Notes under the pieces: generated by a model
Seen by the model: the letters and a program-made list of their open reading frames with translations, nothing else
Told to the model about the DNA's origin: nothing
Database searches by the model: none
Shown: positions 23,966 through 36,452 of the stretch, piece after piece
Layout of the letters: each line of letters begins with the position of its first letter
Numbering within the stretch: the first letter of the stretch is position 1
Made by a program: the position numbers and the translations under genes
Assembly (NCBI RefSeq): GCF_016920785.2
Contig: NW_024609837.1
Coordinates: 46,254,745 to 46,318,744 of the forward strand
Origin: Ixodes scapularis
Taxonomy: Eukaryota; Arthropoda; Arachnida; Ixodida; Ixodidae
Length of the DNA stretch: 64,000 nt
Reading direction: 5' to 3'

Positions 23966-25764
23966 TAGTTTTTTATCGTTCGTACAATGCATCTTTATTT
24001 TAAGTGCACAAATAAGAATTCGTTTTATTTATTCTCGACGCAAGAATAAAATAAAATCTAAATTAACATACGAAACGTCTTGTTTAAACGACTGAACATT
24101 CATTTGTTTACCTCAGCCATATGTTTTACCTGAATCGATTGGTTGTCACAAAGCGTGGTGTGTCGCTTAAATACCCGTGGTTGGTACAACTTTGCGTCGC
24201 AGTGCTAGAAATTGAATCGTATTTGTGCTCTTGAGCTAAGGAATGAATTGGGTGCGTCAAATTTTGGAATGGGCTGCTCGTGGCCACGTGTATATGTAGT
24301 TTATAAAATATGCTTAAAAATATGTCATTACGACGCAACTGGGCTGAAAGCAAAAATTTTTTGCAAATGTCATGAAATGTTTGGACAGCACCTTTCAGAC
24401 TACATTTTACAGAGACATTGGGCTATAATCAACTGTTGTTTTTCTAACAAATATTGGTTGCACACACCACCGCGATGCATGCCAAGAATCATAGAGAAAG
24501 GAGTAATCAAACATTTTCATCCTAATCTATACAAGCCTTTGTAGTGAGATCAAATCTGACCTTAAATAGCGCGTACCCAAGTGAACGTTGTCTTACACAG
24601 GATAAACTGGCCTAGCATGACTGTTGAAGTTCGTTCTTGACGAGAGGCTGGTCAATTGAATTTGCAAATAAACATCATCCTTGATCATTGAAGTTTTTAT
24701 TTTTATAAATAGAACGAAGTAGTATTTCATGTTCTACTGACATGTCAGCTACTTAATTCGTCAATTTCTGACTGTCTGCGTGCGTAATCGTCATTGTTCG
24801 ATGCACCACACGCCCTGTGTAACTTGTTTTTGTTCAGCCCACAGGCACATAAACTTGCTGTTCAACATATAAATCGGGCAGTAACAGAGTTCTATATGAT
24901 TGAGAAGTTAAAGATGTGTCAGGAGCTCAGTTATTTATTTCAATCAGTTTCAACATAATTAATTTGTATAAGGCTCTCCCAAATTACTTAGACCCGTCCC
25001 TATCGTATATAAAAACGGCCGGAAAGGATTTGCAGAGTATCTTTTAGATGAGTTGGAGATGCATTTACTTATGAAATATATAGCCACGGTGATCAGCTCC
25101 TTTGTTATGTTGTCAAACATTCAGTCAATATTTAAATACATTTTATTGTGATAAATACATTTCACGGTATGCAGTTCACATAACCACTTGAGACCGACAC
25201 GAACGAACGATACTCTAAGATACGCCAGCTGTTGAGTCGGGGGAAACGAGTTTTTTTTTGTTCGCTGTTTGGCAGTGTGGACCACTGAGTCACAGGATAT
25301 CCCAAAAAGGACTTTGGGTGCACATGATAGATTTGAAGGCAAATGCACGCAACGTGCAGAAAGAGGAAGATAATAAATGATATTTTTCAAAAGAGTCCAA
25401 TACATGGTGGCGCAAAAAGTAATAAGTAGAGATCTAATAATATTCCTAATTACACATAAATAGCGCGAAGGACAGACAAAGGTTCCTACATAAATCACAT
25501 TCGGGCATCGGCTCGCATAAACTCGAAACGTCGCAAAATACTGTCTTTAAAGAGGCTATTACTCTATTCGGTTTTATGTGGACTCGTTTCGGTTATTCAT
25601 GTTACAACTTTTTCTTTTACATATCATGCGGTGTAATAATTTATTAGGCTGCCGTGTATACCGGCGAGACTGCTATGAACAAGCTCTTTTTTTAATTGTG
25701 TTTTTGTTATTAAAAAAGACTTTTATAAAAAGAAACAAAGCATTGAAAAGTTCACAATAATGGT
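23966..25764. other. Non-coding AT-rich interval
   Basis: About 1.8 kb, mostly AT-rich; ORFs of up to 125 codons occur but show no conserved motif or coding bias. No RNA gene or transposon end recognised. Confidence 0.45.
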
Positions 25765-26249
25765 CTGCGCAAGTGAGTTATACGGTCAGGCGTGCACTAT
25801 GTTCCAGAGCAAATGCAACTAAGAAATGACTAACTAACGAACATTCACTAATTTATTTTTATTTTTAATTGGACGTCTTAGGAAACATGTTTATATTAAA
25901 GAAATGGAGGTAATCAATGCTAATGATCAGCCCAGTTAAAAAAAAATCCTGGATCGAGCACGCAGTTAGAGTCATTCATTGTCAAAGTTTGTTCTAGAAA
26001 TCTGTCGATACCGAAACCAAACGCACCATACCTGCCGGAAGGACAACCCTGATTTGTCCCCTGTGGGTCGCGTGACAGAGAGAATTTCGTTCCACCTCTC
26101 TTCACAGCGCGTCGAAGCATTTAGATTTTGTTCAGTAATTTATGTTCAGCTTTTCTTTCAACCTGACGTGCACTTATGATGAATAAGAGAGCTTACATTG
26201 GAGCATGCGCATGCATGACGCACGCGCTCGGCCCAGCTTTATTCAGCCG

Positions 26250-26335
26250 GTACCGTGGAGTCGCCGTGGCGTCGGAACAGCGTACTCGTCTCGCACCCTG
26301 CAGACCCGGGTTCGATTTTCATTCGGACCAAACTG
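26250..26335 (+). repeat. tRNA-like SINE head
   Basis: GTCGCCGTGGCGTCGGAACAG followed by ACCCGGGTTCGATTTTC resembles A and B boxes at tRNA spacing. The B box GGGTTCGAT is good; the cloverleaf is incomplete. A T run and unrelated sequence follow. Not a functional tRNA gene. Confidence 0.4.
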
Positions 26336-26634
26336 TACGAATTTTTTTTTGCAAAGCTATTAATTTACTTTGTTTACAGGAATGCCCCCGAAAAATGTTT
26401 GACTTGCTTTTATTCTTTCCGCTGCAAAGCCAACAGTTGGGCTGGTTCCTTAGAAACGATTAATTTATTTATTTTTAGCACTCATGAACAGCTTTAGCCT
26501 TTGTAATGATGCAGAATTAACATACATAAAAAAGAAGAATTCTACAGATTGACAAGAGAAAACTTGAACGCTACAAAAGATGGGTTAAAATTTATAGATT
26601 TGTAAGAGAAAACTTTAATGCTGCAAAAGATGGG

Positions 26635-27226
26635 CTAAAACGTCAATGCAGGGAGCATCGAAAGTATTATATATATATATATATACAATGTCTGAATGCG
26701 TGTCATGGGGCAGGCTTGAAAGAATTGATTGACACAAAATGAAAGAGAAATTTGTAAAAATCTTCTCTGAACATAAATATTTACCGCTGAAGTTAAGTCA
26801 GGGCAATCAATGACTCCGTGAAGACATTTGAACAAAAATATGAGATCTCTGTCGCGTCGTATAAGACTCAAAGGGGAAGAATTGTATCGTTCTAAAAGTC
26901 TTCTATATTCATAGTAAACAGTGCGACCGGCATACCGGTCGTAAACAATTCGAAGGAAACGTTTCTGGACGTTTCTTTCGCATTTAAATCGACTCTTGGT
27001 GCGTACGCCCGATAGAATTGCACACAACAGAGGAAACCTCCAGCTTAGACTTATTTAATGAAAAGTATAACTGCATAATACAGGCCGATATGGAAAACTC
27101 ACGTGTAAATACGGAAATGGCACCCAACATACGGAAAGAGGCGTTGACAATGTTATTGACATGCCTATTAAATGACCGAGAAAGATCCATAGCAACGACG
27201 ATGACGCCGTTACTATGGAGCCACAT
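26635..27226 (-). pseudogene. 3' end of a non-LTR retrotransposon reverse transcriptase (jockey/CR1-like), frameshifted
   Basis: Two minus-strand frames join head to tail. The first (27226-26984) contains FNRHVNNIVNASFRMLGAIS and a KSKLEVSSVVCNSIG block, corresponding to the thumb region (SLVRSKLEYSSVVWNP type). The second (27027-26635) continues with QKRFLRIVYDRYAGR, LLERYNSSPLSLIRRDRDL and FLFKCLHGVIDCPDL, the standard C-terminal sequence of jockey/CR1-group RT proteins. A frameshift near 27.0 kb and loss of the palm with its catalytic DD show it is dead. It lies in the loop of a foldback element, and its 3' side runs into a (TA)n. Confidence 0.8.
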
Positions 27227-27862
27227 GACGCGTCACAGCCAGTAGAAATATAGCTGCCGTTTCGCTGCGACAGACAACGCGGGCTTCCCTCTTTGGGAGA
27301 GTTAATGCCTTCGGATTAAAACGTTTTTGAGTGATATCGTGCAGCAGGGCAAAGTAACTTGCCGAGGCCAATAAGGCGGCTTACCGCTTTAGTTCACCAG
27401 CCGCGGACTACAACCGGCAACCAGCTCCGGAGCGCTCTGACGCGAAAAAGTGACCCAAATTTCGTCATTCACACGTGCCCCTCTGGCGTCAAGCGAGGGT
27501 TGCCATTTCGGCGGGCATCGCGCATTTGGTTTGGGTGTCGACAGATCTCCTGAACAAATATTGACAATCAGTAACTCAAACTGCGTGATTAATCCAGGAT
27601 TAAAAAAAACAAAAAAAAACTTGACTGGCTTTTAACAGTAATTGCCTACATTTATTCGATATAAACATGCTCCCTAAAACGTCTAAGTGAAAAATAAATT
27701 AGCAAATTTTTGTTAATAATTTATTTATTAGTCGCATTGTCTCTTGAACGTAATGTCCGCCTGGCCATATAACTCACTTTGACAGACCGCATTTCTGTAG
27801 CTTTCACGGCTTTTTCATTTTTTTTAAATTCTGTATTCGATTAGAAAGAAAACTGTATATAT

Positions 27863-29816
27863 ATTGCAGAACTTTACAATTGGCACATATATTTTTGCTA
27901 GTGTTTCGCACATTGCATTTCACCAGGAAACTGAACTGTTTAACGTTGTTTGCTCGTGCCGTCACCGCGCTATATACTGATGGTCATTGCGATTTGTTCT
28001 TGCCGATAAAATCAAATCCGGCGATGCAACATGCACGCTGCAGAAGGTTCGTGCTCAGCGCAAAGCACGTATTCGACAAACAGAAATCATTCTTGCTTGA
28101 TGCAGAGTCCAGAGAAACGCAAACGCCGCATCGCAAAAGCCTGACATTATCAACGTATGATGCGCGCCGGGGAGAACTGCACGAGATTTCTCCTTTATGT
28201 GAATACCGGTTTACAACAGAGTACGTTTTTAAAACTACCCCTCTTCCCCCCCTTCATTTTTTATTTCGTTCATTCTTTAGTAAATATTTCTTATTCCGCA
28301 AGGACTCCCTCCTCCGTTTGGGGGTGTTAATTCGGCAATTATATCCGTGTCACTGTTAACAGTAATCATCCATTGCTTTTATTTTGCACCCCAAAAACTA
28401 CCAAGTTAAAAAAAAATACGGAGTTGGGGACGACTTCGAGAACTACACTCCTGTGAGACTTAGAGCAGCTGTCAACGTTCGGCGGTTACTCTGAGGCCAC
28501 TATAATCTTTCTTTTCAGGTATCCCTTCCGCACACACCTGTCGTTCTAATTTAGTCCTTTCAAGGCTTCTATTCTTGGGGACAACGTTCTGAGGCAGTTC
28601 AACAACAATGAAAACATGTATGAGTGCCTTAATGATATGTGTTCATGTAAAATGGGTCATGCAACAATTGTGTACGTTAGTTAAACACCGCTAAGAACTA
28701 ATCCCTGATATTGATAACTTGCAAAAACACCGATTAGTTTTCTTCTACGCGCAATGGCAGATGCAGAAAAAAATAAAAGACAGAAACAGCCTTTACCTCC
28801 TTAAATTGCAATAAGAACAAGCGACCAGATGATCTGACGCTAATTATATACCTTCAGTGTTTATCATAGACATGCGCTGGGGTTGGCAAAGCATACAGCA
28901 TGTGCTGAGCTTTAGACACTGTTTGAGTTCGACTATTCTCATCTTTGATAGAACACGAATCATTACCCGAATGTTTGGAGAGGGTGATTGTCATAAACCC
29001 AATCACTCGACTCCGACTCAACCGTCGAGTACATAAGGGTGTCACGTGACTGGCGATGCGAAGTCGTGGTGTCCTGTGACGTCAGAGTATGAATAAAACT
29101 AATAAATCTAATGACGTTCCCGATTTAATTTGACTCGAGGCAGCGAGTCGCGTAATGTCACAGGGTCACGTGTCATGACATTACTTAGCAGCATGCCTTG
29201 ACATCATGACTTCACGTGAGCACGTGACACATGATTAATAATGCCAATTAAGAAGCGCCACATAAACCCCACTCTTTCTCATATCGCAATTCTGTATGCG
29301 CAGATTTGATCAATATATAGAAACACAGCTTTAAATCTTTTTTTTATTTTATTCTCAGATACTGTCGAGCACGCTTATAACGAATTCGGTTATAACAAAA
29401 TAGCGGCTACAGCGGAGCGATTACGATTTCCCATTCCCGTTTGCGCTTTGTCAATGCATTTGTGTCTGTATTTAGCGAAGGAAATTTAGCGGCTCCCGCG
29501 GATTTAGCTAAGAGAAAGTTTATGATAATTAAAAAAAAAGATCGGAAAGTTTATTAGGTCTCGAACCGCCGGATTTTGCTGCCGCGGTCCAGAAGTTACT
29601 CAAAACAAGCTGCAGAAGATGCCGGAAAGGCCGCCTGCGGCAGTTTGTGTAACGTCGTCTGCTCCCTGCTCCTTATCTGGGAAGCGACTTTATCGCATCG
29701 CACGCGGAGAAGCCGTCGTGGTATGCCGATAGGGCCGTTCGGAGCGCTAGCGACAACGTATCGGCGGAGATGACGAAGAGAGCCTTGATTTAAGAGAGGG
29801 AGCAGTAATTGGTCCA
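27863..29816. other. Non-coding interval with CACGTGAC-rich patch
   Basis: The 27880-28359 ORF has no recognisable feature. Between 29.03 and 29.23 kb TCACGTGAC-like E-boxes recur (29041, 29164, 29212, 29220 region). Near 29.36-29.41 kb, ACTGTCGAGCACGCTTATAA followed by CGGTTATAAC resembles a pogo/Tigger-type transposon end. No gene supported. Confidence 0.4.
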
Positions 29817-29875
29817 ATCAAATTGCGTCAAAAGTACACCATCGTGGTGTTCGTCATGTCTGTGCACATGCACGT

Positions 29876-29960
29876 GACATTATCGTCGGAATGGACATTC
29901 TTTGCGAGTACGGCGCCGAAATATATCTCGGAGCAAACCTGTTGACGCTACGAAAACATG
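29876..29960 (+). pseudogene. Ty3/gypsy protease C-terminal fragment
   Basis: The frame reads DIIVGMDILCEYGAEIYL, the (I/V)LG-(M/L)DFL...YGA-x-I signature that closes retroviral-type aspartic proteases in Ty3/gypsy elements. The catalytic DSG lies further upstream and was not recognisable. It heads a decayed pol that continues to 31.25 kb. Confidence 0.6.
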
Positions 29961-30087
29961 CCCCGCCCCCTAGGCGCCCAACGCGACGTCATCCGCGGTC
30001 CGAGTTCTCGCAAACGACGTAAACTAACCGCAGGGGTCAAGCATTTTCGTACTTGTCAGGACCGATGAAGCTACCTGCGGCGAAGCT

Positions 30088-30399
30088 GTGCTGGAGGGAA
30101 ACGTCCAGTGGCTTCTAGAAAGAGGTATCGGTGTCGTAAGATTAGTAACAGAACTTCAAGACGTTTGCGCCATGGTCCTGGTTGCAAAATTCCGACAAGA
30201 TTCGCAACACCTTACAAAAGGTATCGCCGTGGGTCACATCGACGAACTCCGGAACTCAGGTGGAATCGCTGTAATTGCACTGCACTCGCAATTTTATATC
30301 GACCTGGAGTTTCTTGCTACCGAACGACGACAGCTACCTAGGCCTCTCGGCGAATTCAGCGAGTGCCTCGCCACGTCCACCTCCCTCAAGGGTTGGTGA
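30088..30399 (+). pseudogene. Ty3/gypsy pol linker between protease and RT
   Basis: The ORF opens LEGNVQWLLERGIGVVRLV and continues QHLTKGIAVGHIDELRNSG, a segment typical of the stretch between protease and reverse transcriptase in arthropod Ty3-like pol proteins. It ends in a stop, then A-rich runs at about 30.48-30.54 kb interrupt the path to the RT. Confidence 0.55.
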
Positions 30400-30578
30400 A
30401 ACGACTTTAGCGAAGCACTGCATTATCACCGACGACGACGTACTCCCTCCTAACCAGTCGCCGTACAAAGGTTCTTTGAAAAAAAAACAAAAAAACAAAA
30501 AAAAAAACTGGTTATTCAGCAGCAAAAAAAAAAAAAAAAGATGCTCGATGACGACGTCATTTAAACCTCAAGCAGTCC

Positions 30579-31246
30579 GTGGGCCTCTCTAGTTATGCTC
30601 GCAAAGAAGATCGGAACTCTAAGTTTTGCGTGGACTACCACCGACTGAACGCCGTTACCAAGAACGACATGTATTCGCTTCCCCGTAACGACGACAGATC
30701 GGACAGGCTGCATTACTCCCAATATGTTACTTCGATGGACCTGAAGTGTGGCTACTGGCTGATTGAAGGTGACGAACGCGACCGAGAGAAAACTGCCGTC
30801 GTGATGTCCGACGGATTGTGTGAGTTCAAAGTGATGCTTTACGAACTTTGTACAGCACCAGCCCCCTTCCAGCGTGTCATGGACACCGTGCTAGAGGTCT
30901 GAAGTGGCAGAGCTGCCTCGTGTACCTCGATGACGTTGTCGTATTTTCACGGGATTTCGACGAACATTTGAGACGCCCTCGGCCAGTGCTTCACGTGATC
31001 AAAACTGCGGGGCTGACGCCCAAGGCGCCAAAGTTTCGTCTCACCTGCGTCGAAGTCATGTTCCTGGGTCACGTTGTGGGCAACGAAGCTGTTCGTCCTG
31101 ACCCTGAAAAGACGCGCGCCGTGGCAGAAGTTTCGCCGCCGCCCGACAAAAAGGCCGTGCGAAGATCTCTGAGGTTTCGTGCATACTATAGGCGGTTTGT
31201 ACGAGATTCGGCAAAGCTATCCACGCCGCTGACACATCTCATGTAA
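30579..31246 (+). pseudogene. Ty3/gypsy reverse transcriptase with one frameshift, start of RNase H connection
   Basis: The first frame (30579-30902) has KFCVDYHRLNAVTKNDMYSL, SMDLKCGYWLIE and FKVMLYELCTAPAPFQRVMD; the second (30848-31246) resumes with WQSCLVYLDDVVVFSRDFD, where the Y-x-DD catalytic pair is intact, then FLGHVV and PDPEKTRAVAE...YYRRFVRDSAKLSTPLTHL, the connection to RNase H. The frameshift is near 30.89 kb and a stop follows at 31.25 kb. RT copies element RNA into DNA; this copy cannot. No LTR was identified. Confidence 0.85.
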
Positions 31247-31663
31247 GACGAGAAGAGTATCAACGGTTCTAGGACCGTTGATGTGCACTTACATCTCGAA
31301 ACTATGCCGAACAAGTGGAAAGCTCGGACACAGACACCAGCGGCCAGCCTACGTACTGACATCCCTTCTGACTAACTCTCAGAACGTGAAAGGACGCTTT
31401 TTAAACCTGTAGCACACGATACCGTTGATAAACCCGTAGCAGACGAAATACTCGGCGAGCGCGGTCGGCGCGGACGGCCTGCGGCGCAGCGGAGTGATAC
31501 AAAAGTGCAGGCGAGATCGCGCGATACACTGCCAGCGTGTGAGTGGCTCCGGCCACACACAGCTTTGGCTGCGCTCGGACGGAAGCTGAAACGAAGTATA
31601 GTAATCGCAGAAGAAGAAGAAACGATACGGCGTGCAGAATTAAAATCTACAATTCGTGAGTCC

Positions 31664-31694
<31 letters not shown>

Positions 31695-32374
31695 AAAAAA
31701 AGGAAGGGAACAGTCAGTCGATTCGGAGAATGCACTCAATACGCGATGGCGACAAAAAAAAAAAAAAAGAAAAGAAAGAAATACAGCTTTGTTTAACGAT
31801 ATCCCAACGTTTCAAAGGGATGACTAAGCCATTATGTGAAGATAATGAAAATCTACTCCGCTTCACTTGAAGTGCGACCTCAGCCGACGCTACGCCATAG
31901 AACGGAGTAAAATCAAGCAGCGCAGAAAATACGTCGCACCGGCGCTCGTTGTGCTTGTGGATTTTAGAGGTCCGCGGCTAAGATAATCGCGCGCAGAAAA
32001 ACAGGCTTGACCGTGCAGACAAATTGCAAAATAAATAAATACATTGAGACAATAAAAATAAAAAAATGAAACAAGAGAAACTGTAAATAAACAACCAAAA
32101 CTAATTAAAAATAACGAATAAAAAAATAAAAAAATATAAAGTGAACAAAACAATTATTAACTAAATTCAAAATTAGAATAAAAAAAACCAAAAAAAACAA
32201 GGAGCAACAAAAAGATGATAAAAATAATGACAAATCTATATCACTGTTCTCTTTGTCATTCTTTTTATCATACCTTTTTCTTTCTTGTTTCTTATTTTGT
32301 ATATTGGTCATGAATTGTTTGTTTAATTTATATATTAGTACTTAGCTTTGATTTTACTATATTTTCTTATTATA
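31247..32374. other. Decayed pol tail and low-complexity tract
   Basis: Reads on from the RT for a short distance as broken RNase H-like sequence, then becomes unrecognisable. A 23-bp C run (31662-31684) joined to a 17-bp A run (31685-31701) interrupts it. From 32.03 kb the sequence is A-rich. Confidence 0.5.
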
Positions 32375-32602
32375 CTGGAAAGGACCTTATTATCGCGAGG
32401 ACCTAATTCTCGCGGATTTCGCGAATCGGCTACGGTTCGTGAAAAGTAGGTCCCGCGAACAATTCCGGTAAAATATAAACACATTGGAATCTGTATTGAG
32501 ATTCCACCGCGTCACGAAAACTAGAACCCGCGAATTATTTTAAACTTCTGCTTTGACTTAAATCGCGAAATATTGAGCCCGCAAAAAGTAAGATGTTTAC
32601 AG
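32375..32602 (-). mobile_element. CTGxAAAC...GTTTACAG MITE, copy 1
   Basis: The ends CTGGAAAGGACC and GATGTTTACAG form imperfect terminal inverted repeats. Internal landmarks read in reverse complement (GCGGGCTCAATATTTCG, GACGCGGTGGAATCTCAATA, TTCGCGGGACCTA) match the 58.40-kb copy in order, so the two are opposite in orientation. No coding. Abundant CGCGA/TCGCG motifs characterise it. Confidence 0.75.
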
Positions 32603-34027
32603 TCCTTGTTTATTCATATATTATTGCTATTATTTTTTATATATTTTATTTCTCTCGATTTTTTTTTAAATTTTAATTCTTCTACGTGCCTTCCAAATCT
32701 GGCACTGACGCCTGCACGTTTGCATTGAAATAGAAAGCGTTTAGCCTTACAGAGCAGCTGTGCTGTGCTTACAGAGCAGCTGGAAGGAAGAAGTTGCCGT
32801 TCCGAACGTCTGCGAAATTATGATGTCGTTTGGAAACACCGCATCGGCCACCGACAGCGTTATTTCCGTAGCTCAAGGTCACCGTACGGACCACTGAGGG
32901 GTTGAGAACACCTGAAGTGCAACAGGTCGCTACCATGGTATGCCCGACACACAGTCTGGCTCCGGAAGAGGCTTTTTTAACGTTATCCAAAACTGGAAAC
33001 AGTCTCTAATCCGACACAAACCGTACTCAAAGCCAGTGGCTAACCGAAAGGTGATAAAAGACAACTACAGGATAGCTAAAAAAAAAAATGGTTGAAGAGC
33101 CTATTTGGGACTCAAGACTTCTTAAAACGTTTAAAAACAATATTACGCGGCATTTATGCGGTTAGACTCAATCTAGGTGGACGTAGCCCGCCCTAGGCCC
33201 GGTCCAGGCAGGAAAGTGGCTAGCTACGCAGCCTTTCGTTTTTATTGGTTGGAGAGATGATAGGACGTGTGCAATGTTCGGAGTAAAATTGTTTCTCCGC
33301 GCCATTTAATAGTATTTTTATCAGGATTTTTTATATTTGAGAAACAAATAACCTAGATCGAGTCACTATTGCTCTTTTAAAAATCCCCCGAGATCGCCTT
33401 TTTGCACTTTCGTTTTAAGTTATGACAAAATGGCTGCCGGTGTTTGCGGGGTGCACATAAAGCGTAGCTCATTCAGCTCGTTTTTTTTTGTTTTTTTTTT
33501 AATGAGGGCGAGTTTTGCGTTTACCGAAGCAGTCACAGGAAGGTCTTGTGAACAGGACTAGTTTGCATCAAACAACTGTTCCAAGTACGAGACCTCGGCG
33601 GTTGCGCTGTGCTGGAGCTTGTTTTCGTAGAGCGACTCGACTCAGCCTTGCGTCCCACGTCAACCATGTTGCTTGATCTGGTTTGATTTTTTCCTTTTGC
33701 GCATGATGATGTTGAATGAAGATATTTCTTCCTGCAAAAGGCGGCATCACTGGAATGTGAATTGTGCAATTATCGTGATTGCAAACCACGGTTTCAGTAG
33801 CGAGAGGATACTTACACAGGTAAGAATTGGGGAGCCATTTGGCTAGAGGCATTTGGGCGTTTGGTTCGCATCAGGTATGTACAAAATTATATTCCCGTAA
33901 TTTCGCTTCGAAAGGCAACCGAGTTTCATGTTTTGCATTGCACATGGCCTGCGAAATCGAATATTTTTTAGGTCGCGTTTGAACTGCGTGTCATCACGAT
34001 CACCCGCCCTAAAAGTAGAAGACACGC

Positions 34028-34060
<33 letters not shown>

Positions 34061-36385
34061 ATAACAAGTACAAAACAACTAGAAGTACAACATATTTATT
34101 TTGTTGATATTACATCAATATCTGTTAATGTCCCGTTCTTCGGTTTTTAGATGGCGTGAGCGTAAACTAATTCAGCTTACCCGCTAAATTTAGCGGAGAA
34201 ATTTACGTCGCGTGACATAGGCACCAATTCAGTTACCTCGCTAAATTCCCCAGGAACACACATTATAACCTTAAACATATTGATGCATAAACAACAGCGC
34301 ATTGACTCTAAATCAAGGCAACGTCATTTCAATATTACATCCCGGTATGACGCACGATCGGAGAAATGTCAATCAATCGTCATCGTCATGTCGTCGAATA
34401 AGAAGCATAGCTATCGTTGCCTAAACGAATGACGTTGTGTGATCGTCACGACGTTTTAGTCCTCTCCGTCGCTTTTCATCGCATATCGACAAATGCTGCC
34501 AACGATCGTATTGAATCGCGGTTCGTGCATGATGGAACGCTAGAACGCCACTTTCATAGTCCCGTCTTCCGAGCGTTCCAGACGCTTTTAGACGGGGGCG
34601 GAAGAGGAGTCGGACGAAGGCCAAAAACGGACGCCGACTCGCAGCTTGCATGTCCGCGTCTCACTGGCATTGTAGACGACGATAGACGGTGGTGAAATAG
34701 CAGACGATGCCGGAGGCTGCCGCGCGTCTGCTCGCACAACTAGCAGGCGGTGTCAGGCGCCAGACTAGACGCACCGGATGTCTCGAAACGGAGACACTAG
34801 GCTTGCCAGCATGTTCGGCCGAGCAGCCAAGCCAATCCAGTACCAATGGGCGGGCCACTGATAACTGATCTCCATTGTAGTAGGCTGGATTGCGGATCGA
34901 GGATTGTCTTGATGCGGTCGAGTTGCACCACCGGCAGCCTTCGCTTGACACCGGCTAAGGCACGGGGGCGTGCGTGTAAGAGAAACGGAAAAACGGCCAT
35001 TTTTTTTCAAAAGAGTTTTAATAACAAACTTTTTTTTTAATAACTGTTTTTGGAACGGGCTTGAAGGGAGTGACATTCTTGTGTGTAAACTGTGATACGG
35101 TTTAATGAGACGGGGGTACCAAGAGTCAACCTGGTTTCTTTCGTGGTCTAGAAGTGTGAAAGCTTAGCAGAAGATAAGTTAGAATGCCTTTACTGGGGAC
35201 ATTCACATCGGTAAAAGCGGTTTTACAGAGTGCTTCTGATGCAAGCTTTTGCTTTCAACTGTTGTGGGGACTTCTGCGAAGAATGAAGACTCGGAGCGCG
35301 TCGTTCATTTGTTGAACGTGTCATTTATTAAGCAAGTGAAACATGCAACGCCTCGACACTCGGTGGTGGTCCGGCACATTTTATTGTTAATCGGTGTTCG
35401 AGCTCCTCAGAAATACCGATTCGATATCCAAACGCCCGGCCGATATAATGATCGCAGTACATCATAAAATACTCGCCTTCGAGCACCGCGTACAAGCTTC
35501 AATATTCCTACTTCTGCGTGTTTCTCCCATACACTTGCCTGCATTGCCTGGTGCCAAGCAGTGACCACTGGGGCTGCCACCGACGGGCTCCCGATCCGTG
35601 ATCCAGACTATAGACCTTTTTAATGGCAAACGCCACCAGGCGGTGCTCCAGTTTTTGACGTCCTGGAGAATCTTTGGTTCATAAATGAATGAACAAGACC
35701 CATTTTAACACCGTTGCTTGAAATATCAAAGAAGCGTTTAACCACGAATTCTACGGGTGAAAGCCAAAAAGAACGAAGAACCGCGAGATCTGTTAAAAGT
35801 TTTAAATATTCTTCTAACGAACTTGAATCCTCCAGGAAGTTAAATTGACCAGCCGAGGGCCCTCAGTAAATCTCCAAATTTAATGTTGGTGCAGGAGCTA
35901 TGTTTTTATCGATGGTAACATAAGCAAGCTCGACAGGGTTGCAAAGACGGAGCGACCGAAAGTCGCTTGGGACGGAAGTGGCAGTTCACGTTTGTAAACA
36001 GCGAAAGACTTTAAACTCTGTACAACAGAGATTTGTGCCACTGAGCTTAGGGCGGGGCTTAGAGCGTACCATGACCTCAATCTAAAGTGCATCTAACCGC
36101 GTAAAAATAGCGCGATTGCTTTTTTTTTTTGTGGAAACATTTTACACTTAAAAAGTACGTGTACTATCTATGCCGTTAAAAACAATTTCTTATTTTATTT
36201 TAGTTTCTCTTTAAGTAAGCCCTTAATTTACCCAAAGTTTTCCGCCCTCCGTTTAGATTTTGTCACCATAAATGTAATAGGTTTAGGTTCTAGAAGGAAA
36301 CAATAAAAGCTACAACGTCTTTTTAAACAAAAAGTTGACGTCACGGAAGCCAAGGAGACCAAGTTATCTTCATATAATGTCACGT
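32603..36385. other. Non-coding interval, with GC-rich zone 34.4-35.0 kb
   Basis: The GC-rich zone gives overlapping ORFs on both strands in several frames, which argues for composition rather than coding. A 30-bp A run sits at 34030-34059. Minus-strand AATAAA hexamers near 35.3-35.4 kb suggest an old LTR or 3' end but no partner was found. The 33568-33852 minus ORF is unrecognised. Confidence 0.4.
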
Positions 36386-36452
36386 GCGTGGCCTAGTGGC
36401 AACCCACCTGACTCGTACGCAGAGGTCCAGGTTCGATTCCTGAAAGCCGCGC
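36386..36452 (+). repeat. tRNA-like sequence (SINE head), Thr-like anticodon loop
   Basis: The ends GCGTGGC and GCCGCGC pair over all seven positions (one G-T). TGGCCTAGTGG fits an A box and GGTTCGATTCC is a perfect B box. The anticodon region ACTCGTACG has CGT, but the anticodon and D stems are short and two extra bases precede the acceptor 3' strand, so it is a pol III promoter-bearing pseudogene or SINE head rather than a working tRNA. Confidence 0.5.

Larger units (their letters stand above)
25765..27862. mobile_element. Foldback element with a 1.3-kb loop filled by retroelement debris
   Basis: The left arm (25765-26115) and right arm (27430-27862) are inverted copies at roughly three-quarters identity: for example GTGAGTTATACGGTCAGG against CCTGGCCATATAACTCAC, and CCTGGATCGAGCACGCAGTT against CTGCGTGATTAATCCAGG. 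Elsewhere the family has only a short loop, so the 26.12-27.43 kb content (a tRNA-like head and a non-LTR reverse transcriptase tail) is probably a later insertion. The right end retains CTGTATATATAT, a decayed CCTGTATA terminus. Confidence 0.7.

Noticed and set aside
27880..28359. 159-codon plus-strand ORF
   Set aside because: No domain, no coding-like composition and no splice context; AT-rich and F/L-rich by composition.
34417..34951. Host gene in the GC-rich zone at 34.4-34.95 kb
   Set aside because: Five overlapping frames on both strands are open; no splice pattern or family match could be defended.
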